This document shows, piece after piece, positions 34,513 through 44,391 of a stretch of DNA of 64,000 nt (position 1 is the stretch's first letter; each line of letters opens with the position of its first letter). The stretch is from OLB6 sp964493635 (GTDB lineage Bacteria; Bacteroidota; Ignavibacteria; Kapaibacteriales; Kapaibacteriaceae): NCBI GenBank assembly GCA_964493635.1, contig CAZBOW010000001.1, positions 1-64,000 of the forward strand. The letters run 5' to 3'. The notes beneath the pieces were generated by a model, which did no database searches, was not told the DNA's origin, and was given only the letters and a program-made list of their open reading frames with translations. Position numbers and translations under genes: made by a program.

Positions 34513-35135
34513 CAAGGCACGAACTGCGAGACCTGATCGCAGGTGGCGAATCATCGACGGTAGAGTTTAAGCGGAAGTTCACCACGGCGGAAAAGTTCGC
34601 CCGTGAAATGATCGCCCTTGCCAATACGGTAGGGGGCTATCTCATCGTGGGTGTCGATGACGATGGTGCCATTGTTGGCGTGCCATCCGAGAAGGAAGTG
34701 GTCGAACAGATCGAACGGTCGCAGCACGTCATCGCACCCGAACTGCCTGTGCACATTGATGTGGTCGAGATTGAGTTCGTCGACGTCGTCGTGGTGCATA
34801 TCCCAAATAGCGAACAGAAGCCCCATCGACTGACGTCCGACGAACAGCGGGCCTACATCCGCAAAGGCGACCAGAGCGTAGCAGCATCGAAGGAAATGAC
34901 GAAGATCCTCGCAGCCCAGCGACCGGACGCTCCGCCGATGACCCTCTCGATTGGCGACCGTGAACGGCGGCTGTTTACCTATCTCGAGCGATATGGTCAG
35001 GCCTCGGTCAACGACTTCGCCCGCCTGGTGAATATCTCTCGGCGCCGGGCATCTCAGATCTTGGTTAAGCTGGTCCGTGCCGGTGTGTTGCATATTCACA
35101 CCGACAACGGACACGACTACTTTACGCTGATCTAG
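34509..35135 (+). CDS. AlbA_2 (Schlafen-like) domain protein with C-terminal winged helix
   Basis: This 208-residue protein begins with the AlbA_2 (divergent AAA/Schlafen-associated) signature ESSTVEFKRKF and the glycine-rich ALANTVGGYLIVGVDDDG, followed by RAYIRKGDQS, all characteristic of this putative nucleic-acid-binding domain. The C-terminal 60 residues (RERRLFTYLERYGQASVNDF) form a predicted winged helix-turn-helix. It is probably a regulator, but the target is unknown. Its ATG overlaps the binding-protein stop. The TAG stop shares the palindrome CTAG with the convergent CAP-protein gene, so the two genes overlap by 4 nt. One GTAGGGGGC motif encodes Val-Gly-Gly here. Confidence 0.8.
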   Translation: MTRHELRDLIAGGESSTVEFKRKFTTAEKFAREMIALANTVGGYLIVGVDDDGAIVGVPSEKEVVEQIERSQHVIAPELPVHIDVVEIEFVDVVVVHIPNSEQKPHRLTSDEQRAYIRKGDQSVAASKEMTKILAAQRPDAPPMTLSIGDRERRLFTYLERYGQASVNDFARLVNISRRRASQILVKLVRAGVLHIHTDNGHDYFTLI

Positions 35136-37050
35136 CGCTGCACCACCACAGGAATCGAAGCGACGACTCCGGAAGCCCCCTGCAGCGTTACGACGTAGAA
35201 CCCGTCGGGCAGCCCGATAAACAGCTGTGCACTCTCTGGTTGATCCGTGCGCACCACTTCGCCACGAAGGTTGCGGATCACGATGCTCTCTACTGGTGGC
35301 ATGGTTGCATCGAGAACAAGGATTGACTGATCTGTGGCTGGATGAGGAACAATGCGCACGGTGTGGCGGGCCTGTTCCTGCACAGATGTTACGGTCACCG
35401 TCACCTCCGTGGCTGTGGACCATTCACCAGGGCCGCAGATGCCCTGCGATCGCACCGACCAGTACCATGGTTGCTCTAGCAGAGGACCAGCCAGAGGACC
35501 GGCAAGATCCAGCTGTGTCGAGGTTTCGGTGGATGTTGTCTCCACAAGAATCTCTGTTCGGGCTGCGTCACGATGGACCATGACGTCGTAGCCGGTAGCA
35601 TCAGCGGCTGGTTCCCACACCAGGACGATCTGCTGACCAACATCAACAGACACGGCACCGGAGGGTCCCACAATTGCCGGGGCATCGGGGGCCGGTACAT
35701 CCACTTCAAAGCTGAAGGGGGCCGACCACTCGCTGGTTCCATTGGGATTGATGGCCTGCACGCGCCAGTAGTACGGCGTACGGCACGCTGCAACGCGGTA
35801 GGATGTGCGGGGCTCNNNNNNNNNNNNNNNNNNNNNNNNNNNNNNNNNNNNNNNNNNNNNNNNNNNNNNNNNNNNNNNNNNNNNNNNNNNNNNNNNNNNN
35901 NNNNNNNNNNNNNNNCGCGCCAGTAGTACGGCGTACGGCACGCTGCAACGCGGTAGGATGTGCGGGGCTCGCTGAGGGTAGCCGTGGTGATGAGTTGGGC
36001 AGCCGTAAACTGCGGACCCGACGAGAGCTGGAAGGTGTACTCCGAGGCGCGGGCTGCAGCCTGCCACTCAAAGACAACGTCGAGCGACGTCACACTGGTG
36101 GTACCATCCGAAGGGGAAACCAGCGTAACCTCTCCTGGCCCCTCGGCTGTTGGGATGAAGTCCAGCTTCATGTTTGTTGATCCCATCAGCACGGTCAGCG
36201 GCAGGGGAGTCGCAAACGGACCGCCGGAGGCCACGACCGTCACTGCTCCGGAGCCTGCGTAGGGTACGGCATAGCCCCCGGACGCCGACGAAACCGTGTA
36301 ATACTCACCAGCAGGCTGGGTGCGGATTTCCACTCCCTCGATGCCCTCGCCAACGTCGTAGAAGCCGTTGTTGTTGTTATCGGCATAGACAACGCCCGTG
36401 ATGTACTTCACATTCCGGATACCAAAGTCCTGTGTTACAACGTACGGCCCCACCGTTCCCTGCATCAGGCCACCATTGGTACGGGTGATGCCGATGCCAA
36501 TCTCGGTATAGACCTGGGTGTCGAAGTTCATGATGTTGCGGCGATGACCAAGGTCGATTTGATTTTGCGCCCCCCAATCGACGTTCAGTCCGCAGTGGGC
36601 GTACCACACCGACTCGGCATAGGCCGCGACGTTTTCGCCATACATACCCATGCTCTGGTAGCCGACGCGCTGGTATCGTGTTGTAAGCGTACTACCATCG
36701 GAACCATCATGCCCTTGGAAGTTCTTGGCCACCATATCAGCAGTGTGGGTCCGTGCGGCATTGATCAACAGCGGATGGAATGCCAGGGGTGGTTGTGAGG
36801 GGTAGGTCGCAAAGGCAGCCTTCGTTGCTGCCGCGTTGATCGTGAAGTACGAATACGCCGCCTGAACGCGAGCATCCTCGGTATCCATCAACCTGATGCC
36901 CTCGGCGGCGGGTTCACGCCGTGCTCGGTTGATGAGTTCCAGCATGTACTGCTCGTCGGGCGTTGGGTCGCCGTGACTGTACAGTTGCTGTGCCATGGTT
37001 GCACCCGTAAGCATAACAACGGCGCCAAGAAGTACGAGGGTTTGTCGCAT
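35132..37050 (-). CDS. Secreted CAP-domain protein with two FnIII-like domains (interrupted by an artificial gap)
   Basis: Removing the 100 N plus one copy of the 55-base duplicate joins the two halves in one frame, giving a 587-residue protein. It has a signal peptide (MRQTLVLLGAVVMLTGATMA), a CAP/SCP domain with GHDG, MYGENVAAY and the signature GHRRNIMNFD, a short SdrD-B-like segment (GVVYADNNNNGFYDVGEGIE), two fibronectin type III-like domains and a T9SS-like C-terminal domain ending VVVQR. CAP proteins of bacteria are secreted with largely unknown roles. The start has a GGAAGGA ribosome-binding site. The second FnIII region includes LAGPLAGPLL encoded by a short repeat. Confidence 0.85.
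35816..35915. other. Assembly gap of 100 N, flanked by identical 55-base sequences
   Basis: The 55 bases before the gap (35761-35815) and after it (35916-35970) are identical. This is the signature of overlapping contig ends not merged by the scaffolder. Collapsing the gap and one copy (155 bases) restores an intact CAP-protein gene. Confidence 0.95.
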
Positions 37051-37072
37051 AGATCCTTCCGAAAACGAGAGA

Positions 37073-37786
37073 TTAGAGATCGCCGAGCTGAGGTCGGACG
37101 GTAAGTTCTTCAAGATGAACCGCAGGTAGTTGACCAAGTTCTACAACCCGACGCACCACGGCTGCGATGTCGGTTGCTTGCATCATGCGTTCGGAGTGCT
37201 GGCGCCGAGCCTCTGGTGGCCAGATCTCCGTTTCCGTGGCACCCACGAGGATGTCGGTCACCTTTACACCCGAAGTCCGAACCTCTTGGCGAAGCGAACG
37301 GGTGAGGGCCAGCGCACCGGCCTTCGATGCGGCGTAGGCGGTGTTCCCCGAAAACACCGTGGTGGCTGCAACGGAATTGATCGTGATAATCTGTCCGCAG
37401 CCGGCCGCGACCATCGCCGGCACCACGGCCTGACAACACAAGAACACGCCGCGGAGGTTGATGGCCAGTTGATCGTCGAAGGACTCTACCGGCAGGTCGG
37501 TCAGTGCATCCCACTGGCCGATGCCGGCATTATTGATCAGAACGTCCACCGGGCCCAAGCCCCCTACCACGGCTGCATAGGCATGCTGAACACTCTCCTG
37601 ACTGGCAACGTCGCAGGGGACCACGGCACCATGGCCTTCCGGCAAGAGGTGAGCCACGCGCGTAAGGGCCTCTGCGTTACGACCACTGAGTGTTACGCGA
37701 TGCCCGTCTGCTGCCAGAGATTGAGCTACTGCTGCTCCAATTCCGCGGCCAGCACCCGTAATCCAGATGTGGAGTGATTGCTTCAT
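37073..37786 (-). CDS. Short-chain dehydrogenase/reductase
   Basis: This 237-residue classical SDR oxidises or reduces an unknown carbonyl or alcohol substrate with NAD(P)(H). The cofactor motif TGAGRGIG is near residue 11, NNAG is near residue 88, the catalytic Ser is in INSVAATT, and YxxxK is in TAYAASKAGAL. The Arg after the second strand (SGRN) suggests NADP preference. ATG 37786 (MKQSLHIWITG) is chosen as it starts just before the Rossmann strand. It lies seven nucleotides after the GlmU-like gene and probably belongs to the same transcript. Confidence 0.88.
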   Translation of the reverse strand: MKQSLHIWITGAGRGIGAAVAQSLAADGHRVTLSGRNAEALTRVAHLLPEGHGAVVPCDVASQESVQHAYAAVVGGLGPVDVLINNAGIGQWDALTDLPVESFDDQLAINLRGVFLCCQAVVPAMVAAGCGQIITINSVAATTVFSGNTAYAASKAGALALTRSLRQEVRTSGVKVTDILVGATETEIWPPEARRQHSERMMQATDIAAVVRRVVELGQLPAVHLEELTVRPQLGDL

Positions 37787-37793
37787 ATGAAAC

Positions 37794-38924
37794 TCATAGG
37801 GCTCGAAGCACGGCCTCCATCGCCGGACCAAGATCCTGATGACGCCGTGCCATGACGATTCGGGCAACGCTGATCGCATCGTCGATACGGTAGGTGTCGT
37901 GCGTCGGGCCCCACCATCGCGACGGAATGGCCGCGGGTGCAGGCGGCATGACGTTCGAACAGGCACCGCACGTAGTACCTGTTGAGAACAGCGTGCCAAT
38001 GGCTGATTTACTGTGTGCTCCCATCAGTAGGCCCACAAACGTGCGCTGACTGTCCTCGCGCCCCCATGGCATCTGAACCCTCACATGGCCATAGGTGTTC
38101 TTGAGATTCGACGTTATTGTTCCTGCACCAAGATTTGTCCATTCATTCAGGTACGAGTGACCAAGGTATCCGTCGTGAACCTTGTTGGCATAGCCTTGAA
38201 TAATACTGTGGCTGACCTCGCCGCCGACCTTCACCCACGGACCAAGTACGGTGGCCGTGAGCGATGAGAACGGCTGCACCAGGCTATGCTCGCCAACAAC
38301 GACCGGCCCCGTTAACACCGTGTAAGGACGCACAACGGCATGATCGCGCACAATCACCGGTCCGTGCGACGCATCGATCATGGCCGTCGCGTGAACCTCG
38401 GCCGTCGGGCTGATGGTAGGTAGTGCATGGCGCGACAACAGCTCGGCATCCCAGCCGATGGCCTCTTCGATGTGATCAAAGGCATGCCAGAGTCGATGCA
38501 GGATATGACCATGCACGGTGATCGATGATTCGTTGTTGGTCACCAGTGTGGTGGATGAACCGGGATGGAACGTGCCAACCGCATGTCCGCTGCAGAAGAT
38601 CGTCTGCGTGGTTGTTTGCGTGCGGCAGTGATCGACGATCTGCGTCATCACCGATGGAGACAGCAGAACGTTGCCGGCCATGACCAGTGTTGGTACGGGG
38701 GGATGTTCTGCGCCGAGTTCCGCACCGAGTTCCACACGTTCCCTGTAGCCGGCAAGATGTAGGGAACGATGGGAGTAAACGCTCACCGACAGATCGGGCA
38801 CAGCGCGCTGCCAACGCTCCACGATGGTGTAGGCCCCCACGCGGAGCTCCCACGTGCAGTGTGTCAGCGTGAACGGATAGAGATCCTCGGGGGTCGGATG
38901 TTCAATGAGCACGAGGTGCATCAT
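37794..38924 (-). CDS. GlmU-like sugar-nucleotidyltransferase family protein with left-handed beta-helix
   Basis: This 376-residue protein belongs to the GlmU-related family of Bacteroidota and Chlorobi. The N-terminal part is a degenerate nucleotidyltransferase without a clear GXGTRM motif. The C-terminal part has hexapeptide repeats and the acetyltransferase-like segment LNEWTNLGAGTITSNLKN, plus GHVRVQMPWGRED. A role in UDP-sugar or cell-wall precursor synthesis is inferred; lack of the pyrophosphorylase signature suggests that half may be inactive. Its ATG overlaps the pyrG stop (ATGA). ELGAELGAEH is encoded by a 12-nt near-duplication. Confidence 0.75.
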   Translation of the reverse strand: MMHLVLIEHPTPEDLYPFTLTHCTWELRVGAYTIVERWQRAVPDLSVSVYSHRSLHLAGYRERVELGAELGAEHPPVPTLVMAGNVLLSPSVMTQIVDHCRTQTTTQTIFCSGHAVGTFHPGSSTTLVTNNESSITVHGHILHRLWHAFDHIEEAIGWDAELLSRHALPTISPTAEVHATAMIDASHGPVIVRDHAVVRPYTVLTGPVVVGEHSLVQPFSSLTATVLGPWVKVGGEVSHSIIQGYANKVHDGYLGHSYLNEWTNLGAGTITSNLKNTYGHVRVQMPWGREDSQRTFVGLLMGAHSKSAIGTLFSTGTTCGACSNVMPPAPAAIPSRWWGPTHDTYRIDDAISVARIVMARRHQDLGPAMEAVLRAL

Positions 38925-40537
38925 CGGCGCTGCTGTTGTTGGGTATGCTTGAGAGCGGCTTTGATGAAGTCCACAAAGAGGGGATGGCCCGTCACGGCAC
39001 GCGACTTCAGTTCCGGATGGAACTGCACACCCACAAACCACGGATGATTCTTCAGCTCGACCATCTCTACCAGCCGACCATCGGGCGAGGTACCACTAAT
39101 AACCAGACCGTGCGAGGTTAGGGTATCGCGGAAAGTATTGTTGAATTCATAGCGATGACGATGGCGCTCGGAAATCTTTGCTGTTCCATAGGCCTTTGCA
39201 GCCTTTGTTCCCGGTGCAATCGCACAGGGAAAGGCGCCGAGGCGCATTGTGCCACCCTTGTCGGTAACGTGCTGTTGATCGGGGAGCAGATCGATCACAT
39301 TGTGCGTGGTCTTCTTGAACTCCGATGACGTAGCATCAGCAAAGCCAACCACGTTCCGCGCAAACTCAATCACCGCGCACTGCATGCCAAGGCAGATGCC
39401 GAAGAAGGGGATACCCTTCTCTCGGACATACTTGATAGCCGCAACCTTCCCTTCGATTCCCCGAGAACCGAAGCCAGGGGCCACCAGTACACCATGAACA
39501 CCCTTGAGTTTCTCCTTGATGTTATCCGGACGCAGCCGCTCGGAATCCACCCAGCGTACCACCACCTTGGTGTTGTTGATGGCACCGGCATGGATAAAGG
39601 CTTCGGCGATACTCTTGTAGCTATCGCGGTAGGAGATGTACTTGCCAACAAGGGCAACCTCGACGGTCTTCTTCGGTGCCTTCACTCTGCGAACGAACCG
39701 CGCCCACTCGGTAAGGTCACTCGGGCGTTTGCGCAAACCGAGCTTCTCGGCGATGATTGTATCCAATCCACGCTTGGCGAACATCATCGGCACATCGTAG
39801 ATCGTATCGGCATCCAGCGCCTCGAAGACGGATCGAACCTCGACATTGCAGAACAGGCCGATCTTCTGGCGAATCTCTTCGCTGAGTGGCATCTCGGAGC
39901 GACACAGCAGGATGTCTGGCATGATGCCGTGTTCCATGAGTGTTTTGACCGAGTGCTGAGTAGGCTTCGTCTTGAGTTCACCCGCGCTGCGGATGTAGGG
40001 CACGTAGGTCAGGTGCACCTTCAGCGCATTGCCCGCGCCAAGCTCCAGACTCAGCTGACGAACAGCCTCCAGAAATGGCAGCGATTCGATGTCGCCCACC
40101 GTACCACCAATCTCGATGATGATAACATCGTAGCGACCGTCGAAGGCTCGCATGCGCCGTTTGATTTCATCGGTGATGTGCGGCACCACCTGAACGGTCT
40201 TGCCGAGGTAGGCCCCTCGGCGTTCTCGGCTGATGACGTCGTAGTATACCTGACCGGCCGTTGCGTTGTTGTCCTGCGTCATGTTGACGTCCAGGTACCG
40301 CTCGTAGTGACCCAGGTCGAGATCCGTTTCGGCACCGTCGTCGGTGACGTACACCTCTCCGTGCTGATACGGATTCATGGTACCGGGGTCGACGTTGATA
40401 TACGGGTCGAACTTCTGGATTGTGACGCTGTAGCCTCGTTGCTTCAACAGCAAACCGATGGAAGCCGAGGCAATACCTTTCCCCAATGAAGAGAGGACCC
40501 CGCCCGTGATAAACAAGTACTTTGACGTCTTTGGCAC
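38921..40537 (-). CDS. pyrG: CTP synthase
   Basis: This 538-residue enzyme makes CTP from UTP and glutamine. The N-terminal synthetase domain starts SKYLFITGGVLSSLGKG with a P-loop-like lysine and continues QKFDPYINVDPGTMNPYQHG. The C-terminal glutaminase domain has FFGICLGMQCAV with the nucleophile Cys and the His-Glu pair near FHPELKSR. Length is normal. The start is taken as GTG 40537 (VPKTSKYLF), close to the universal N-terminus; upstream in-frame ATGs would add poorly conserved residues. A promoter (GTTG, 20 nt, TACTTTTG) lies about 78 nt upstream. Confidence 0.96.
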   Translation of the reverse strand: MPKTSKYLFITGGVLSSLGKGIASASIGLLLKQRGYSVTIQKFDPYINVDPGTMNPYQHGEVYVTDDGAETDLDLGHYERYLDVNMTQDNNATAGQVYYDVISRERRGAYLGKTVQVVPHITDEIKRRMRAFDGRYDVIIIEIGGTVGDIESLPFLEAVRQLSLELGAGNALKVHLTYVPYIRSAGELKTKPTQHSVKTLMEHGIMPDILLCRSEMPLSEEIRQKIGLFCNVEVRSVFEALDADTIYDVPMMFAKRGLDTIIAEKLGLRKRPSDLTEWARFVRRVKAPKKTVEVALVGKYISYRDSYKSIAEAFIHAGAINNTKVVVRWVDSERLRPDNIKEKLKGVHGVLVAPGFGSRGIEGKVAAIKYVREKGIPFFGICLGMQCAVIEFARNVVGFADATSSEFKKTTHNVIDLLPDQQHVTDKGGTMRLGAFPCAIAPGTKAAKAYGTAKISERHRHRYEFNNTFRDTLTSHGLVISGTSPDGRLVEMVELKNHPWFVGVQFHPELKSRAVTGHPLFVDFIKAALKHTQQQQRR

Positions 40538-40614
40538 ACAGCCCCCAAGGCGTGGTAGTAACAGAAGGCGGGACTGCCGTACATCGACGGCAACCCGCAT
40601 GAATCGGACGGGAT

Positions 40615-40646
40615 CAAAAGTACGCAGAGCGGTCTGAACCGACAAC
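40615..40646 (-). promoter_or_regulatory. Promoter for pyrG (GTTG, 20 nt, TACTTTTG)
   Basis: On the minus strand GTTG (40643-40646) is followed after 20 nt by TACTTTTG (40615-40622), the same box as at greA. The predicted leader before GTG 40537 is about 70 nt; no riboswitch-like fold is obvious. Confidence 0.6.
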
Positions 40647-40703
40647 CACCGGGCTGGGATCATCGTAACTTCGCATGCTATTTCTATCAACCGAGACACG
40701 ATC

Positions 40704-41966
40704 ATGTGGAACCATGCACCTCGTCATGCACCGCGTTTTTTCATCGTTGTGATGGCAGCCAGCATCCTTGCCGCCGTCGTTGGCAGCTGTAGCCCTTCGG
40801 AGGATACCACACCAGGCGAAACGCGACTCACATTCTGGCACTTTTGGAGCGAGCCCGGTCAGCGCGCCGCCGTGCAGGAGCGGATCCGCCAGTTCGAGCA
40901 GGAAACCGGGGTGACAGTAGAACTCACCGAGCTGTCGTGGAATGATGGGAAGGCGAAGCTCTTGGCTGCGTTCAATGCCGGCACGGCGCCCGACGTGTTG
41001 GAGTTGGGTAGTGATTGGGTTGCGCAGTTCTCAAGTGCCGGCGTGCTCATGCCCCTTCCAACGGACAGTGTGGCCATTGCCCGATTTGTTCCCTACGCGA
41101 TCGAGCCAGGGCGATGGGACGGCCGGATGTATGCCTATCCATGGGTAGTTGACACGCGCGTGCTCTATGTGAACCGAGGCTTACTGGAGAAGTCTGGCTG
41201 GAACGGGGAGCTCACCACCCTGGACGACGTCCTGAACGCGTCGGAAATGGTGCGCAGTACTGGTGCCTATGGCTTCGGGGCCAATGGTGCCGATGCCCAT
41301 CGGTTGTACAAGAAGATTCTCCCACTGTTCTGGACCTATGGCTCGCAGGGAGGAATTTTGGATGCCAATGGGCAACCCAACCTTGCATCGCCAGGTAATG
41401 TGCAGGCGCTGCAGATGTATGCAGCACTGGCCCGCACCGGCTACATCGAAACACAGCGGCAACTGGATGCGGCTTTCCTTCAAGGCACCATCGCCTTCTG
41501 GAACTCGGGGTCGTGGCTGATCCCCAAGATCAAGGAAACACCAACCCTGAACGCCGAGGCCATCCTGATGCCAGGTTTGGATGGGAAGCCCGGTGTTTCA
41601 TTTGCCGGCGGCGAATACCTTGCCGTCAATGCCGCCACGAAGTCAACCCAGCGAGCGCGGGAGCTGGTGCAGTTCCTCACGCGAGGCGATCAGGCCCTGG
41701 CGTTCTGCAAAGCCGTACCAGCGGCAGGGTTTCCGGCCGATACATCAACCTACCAAGCGCCGGATTTGATCAGTGATCCGATGAAGGCCGTCTTTGCGCG
41801 TCAGCTTGCCTTCGCTCGGATGACTCCTGTCCACCCGCAGTGGCTGGATCTCGAGGCGATCCTGGAAGATGCTGTGGTGAAGGTGCTGCTTGGGAATGCA
41901 ACGCCAGAGGAGGCACTCCGCGATGCTCAGGCCGATGCCGAGGCAATCGTTCGTCGGCGCCCATAG
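40704..41966 (+). CDS. Sugar-type ABC substrate-binding lipoprotein (family 1)
   Basis: This 420-residue extracellular solute-binding protein has a lipoprotein signal (VMAASILAAVVGSC) and family 1 features: ETRLTFWHFWSEPGQRAAV, a metal/sugar-binding DVLELGSDWVAQF, and AFCKAVPAAGF. Members bind mono- or oligosaccharides for ABC import. The permease and ATPase genes are not here. The next gene (DUF5686) starts 2 nt after its stop. It is the second orphan binding-protein gene of the window. The start is the ATG at 40704. Confidence 0.88.
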   Translation: MWNHAPRHAPRFFIVVMAASILAAVVGSCSPSEDTTPGETRLTFWHFWSEPGQRAAVQERIRQFEQETGVTVELTELSWNDGKAKLLAAFNAGTAPDVLELGSDWVAQFSSAGVLMPLPTDSVAIARFVPYAIEPGRWDGRMYAYPWVVDTRVLYVNRGLLEKSGWNGELTTLDDVLNASEMVRSTGAYGFGANGADAHRLYKKILPLFWTYGSQGGILDANGQPNLASPGNVQALQMYAALARTGYIETQRQLDAAFLQGTIAFWNSGSWLIPKIKETPTLNAEAILMPGLDGKPGVSFAGGEYLAVNAATKSTQRARELVQFLTRGDQALAFCKAVPAAGFPADTSTYQAPDLISDPMKAVFARQLAFARMTPVHPQWLDLEAILEDAVVKVLLGNATPEEALRDAQADAEAIVRRRP

Positions 41967-41967
41967 T

Positions 41968-44391
41968 ATGCTTGCTGTCCTGATGGCGCTGGTGCTGGGT
42001 ATCGTGGCCACCACGGTCAGTGCACAGGAGCGATCAATCCGATGTGCCGGTACGGTGGTCGATGATGCTACGGATGAGCCCCTGAGGTTTGTAACGATCC
42101 GCCTGCGTGGAAACGGTCGCATGCCATCAACCATCAGCGATCGTGACGGAAAATTCGTGCTTGCCACCGCGTCGGCAACACCAGACAGCATCGAGATCAT
42201 TGCCTCACTGATCGGATATCGCTCCGATACGGTTGTTTGTGGAGTCGGAGATACCTCGGTCGTGCTCCGGCTGGAAGAGGTTGCACTGCGCGTGCCGGAA
42301 GTGGTGGTCACCAGCGAGGATCCCGCCGTACAGATCATGCGTGGGGTCTTGAAGCGAAAGCAGCAGCAGATGGAATCGCTACAGCAGTACTCCCATATGC
42401 TGTACACCAAGCTGGTGATCACCACCGATACGACCACGGCAATGCGAAGCTCGGGAAGGGGCGACACATCGGTCTTTTCGATTCTTGAAACGTACTCACG
42501 CGCCTTTGTTGACCCGCCCGATCGATTCTTCAACCAGATTATTCAGCGGCGGCAAACGGCCAACATCCCACCGCAGGCGAACATTGTAGCCATCGGCACA
42601 ACGCTCAACACGTTTGATGACGAGCTGACGGTGATTGGCGAGCGTATGCAAACGCCTTTTCATCCGGATGCATTGGACGATTTCACGTTTGTGGTCGAGT
42701 CGTCCTTACAGGATACCATCGTCCGGATTCGAGCTACGGCCCGGTCAGCCCGCACAAAGGCGCTGCAAGGGACCATTTTTGTAGATCAATTCGACCACCG
42801 ACCGCTGGAGGTACGCCTGCGTCCAACGCCAGCGGTGAATCTTCCGTTCGATGCTTCGCTGTCGGTTCGTCAGACGTTCACCGTTACCGACTCCGATGCC
42901 GACTCCGATGCCGACTCCGTGGTCGTTCCTGAGGCACTATGGTTGTCGTCGTCGCTGACGGCATCGGTGCTGTTCGTGTTTGCACCCCGCTTGGATGTGG
43001 ACCTCACGACGTTCTGCTACGAATACCAGATGAACGATGGGTTCTCCGCCGACGTCTTCGATCAGCGAAGAGTGGAGGCACTGCCCTCGGCCGAGACATT
43101 CGATTCGGTGTTCTGGCAGGTGAACGAAAAACTCCCATTACGCAGCGAAGAGTCCCGCGCCTACGTCGAAATCCAGCAACTCCGCGACAATCCCGACAGT
43201 GCCAGCAGTACCTTTCTTGAGGGCATCTTCGGCGAGCTGGCAGTGCTGGCCAATCGTCTCAACCGCGAACCCTTCTCTACCACCGATGACGTATTTCGCT
43301 ACAATCGCATTCATGGGGCATATGTGGGGATGGGGCTTTGGTTTCGCCCCGATACGGCCCTGGAACTGCGGCTGCGGGCTGGATACGGCACGGAGGATCG
43401 CCGGTGGTACGGATTTGCCTCCGGCCGATACGTTCCCGATCGATCACAACGCTGGAGTATCGATGCAAGCGTGTACTCGGAATTGGTCCGGCGCGATAAT
43501 CCGTACGGTGTGCGACGGTCACTGATTACCGCAACAACTCTGCTGTTCGGTAACGACTACGGCGACTACTACTACGCCGATGGCTGGGAAGCTGGCGCGT
43601 CGTATGCATGGGGCCAATTGCGATTCATCCAAAACGGCCGGTTTGGTAGGCCCAACAGTATCCGCGCCTATGTCCGCTCGGAGCGGCACGCCACAGCAAT
43701 CAGCAGCGATGTGTGGTCGGCCTTTGGGCGGTCGGTCCTGCCGAGAGACAATCCGGCCATTGAAGCGCGAGCACTCTCGACCGTTGGAGCAGAGATCTTC
43801 CTGAATGATCGACCGGAACGCCGAATATCACGCACGGGGATGTCGATCGCCGGTGAAGCAACCATTCCTGGCGAACCCTATTTCTCGCGCGTGGACGCCA
43901 CGGGATTTTTCCGCCTGCCAACCCTGCCGCTGTTTACACTGGACGTCCAGGGCTCGTTCGGCTGGACGTGGGGAGATGTGCCACCACAGAAGTTTTTCTC
44001 GCTGGAATCGGCCGTATCCGGCATTGCCGTGGGAAGTGCCTTTCGCGTGATGCGAGTCAAGGAGTTCTACGGAGATCGCTACGCGGCACTCTCCCTAGCC
44101 CATAACTGGGGCGAGGTCATTCCGGGTCTGCTGCGAATTCCGAACGTGGCCTCCTTTGGCATTGAGTTCATCACCTTTGGAAGCGTCGGTTGGACGCAGT
44201 TTTCCCAACGAACCCGTGAACGCACCGCCACGGACCTTCCGTCAACGGCGGCAACACGGGACGGTTTGTACTACGAGGTGGGCCTGGGCATCAACCGGCT
44301 TCTGTTGTTTTTCCGCACCGACATCAACGTCCGTCTGTCGCAGACAGATCAACCGCAGTGGCGACTGACGATCACGGGGGCAACGTTCTAA
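41968..44391 (+). CDS. DUF5686 outer-membrane protein with carboxypeptidase-regulatory-like domain
   Basis: This 807-residue protein has a signal peptide (MLAVLMALVLGIVATTVSAQ), an N-terminal CarboxypepD_reg-like beta-sandwich (SIRCAGTVVDDATDEPLRFV), then a DUF5686 region and a long C-terminal beta-barrel-like part, the common architecture in Bacteroidota. Function is unknown; family members are often found near transport genes. The sequence DSDADSDADS (residues about 308-317) is encoded by a 12-nt tandem repeat. The TAA stop overlaps the TAG of convergent purT. ATG 41968 is chosen for the signal peptide; longer in-frame starts run back through the preceding gene. Confidence 0.82.
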   Translation: MLAVLMALVLGIVATTVSAQERSIRCAGTVVDDATDEPLRFVTIRLRGNGRMPSTISDRDGKFVLATASATPDSIEIIASLIGYRSDTVVCGVGDTSVVLRLEEVALRVPEVVVTSEDPAVQIMRGVLKRKQQQMESLQQYSHMLYTKLVITTDTTTAMRSSGRGDTSVFSILETYSRAFVDPPDRFFNQIIQRRQTANIPPQANIVAIGTTLNTFDDELTVIGERMQTPFHPDALDDFTFVVESSLQDTIVRIRATARSARTKALQGTIFVDQFDHRPLEVRLRPTPAVNLPFDASLSVRQTFTVTDSDADSDADSVVVPEALWLSSSLTASVLFVFAPRLDVDLTTFCYEYQMNDGFSADVFDQRRVEALPSAETFDSVFWQVNEKLPLRSEESRAYVEIQQLRDNPDSASSTFLEGIFGELAVLANRLNREPFSTTDDVFRYNRIHGAYVGMGLWFRPDTALELRLRAGYGTEDRRWYGFASGRYVPDRSQRWSIDASVYSELVRRDNPYGVRRSLITATTLLFGNDYGDYYYADGWEAGASYAWGQLRFIQNGRFGRPNSIRAYVRSERHATAISSDVWSAFGRSVLPRDNPAIEARALSTVGAEIFLNDRPERRISRTGMSIAGEATIPGEPYFSRVDATGFFRLPTLPLFTLDVQGSFGWTWGDVPPQKFFSLESAVSGIAVGSAFRVMRVKEFYGDRYAALSLAHNWGEVIPGLLRIPNVASFGIEFITFGSVGWTQFSQRTRERTATDLPSTAATRDGLYYEVGLGINRLLLFFRTDINVRLSQTDQPQWRLTITGATF
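42889..42919 (+). repeat. 12-nt tandem repeat, about 2.6 copies, in frame
   Basis: GACTCCGATGCC occurs twice followed by GACTCCG, encoding Asp-Ser-Asp-Ala repeats in the DUF5686 protein. Confidence 0.9.

Noticed and set aside
39494..40489. Plus-strand open frame of 331 codons across pyrG
   Set aside because: It is antisense to CTP synthase, whose motifs are all intact; the frame has no family features.
40538..40703. Riboswitch or pyrimidine attenuator in the pyrG leader
   Set aside because: The leader of about 70 nt has no terminator-like hairpin with U-tract and no recognisable riboswitch core.
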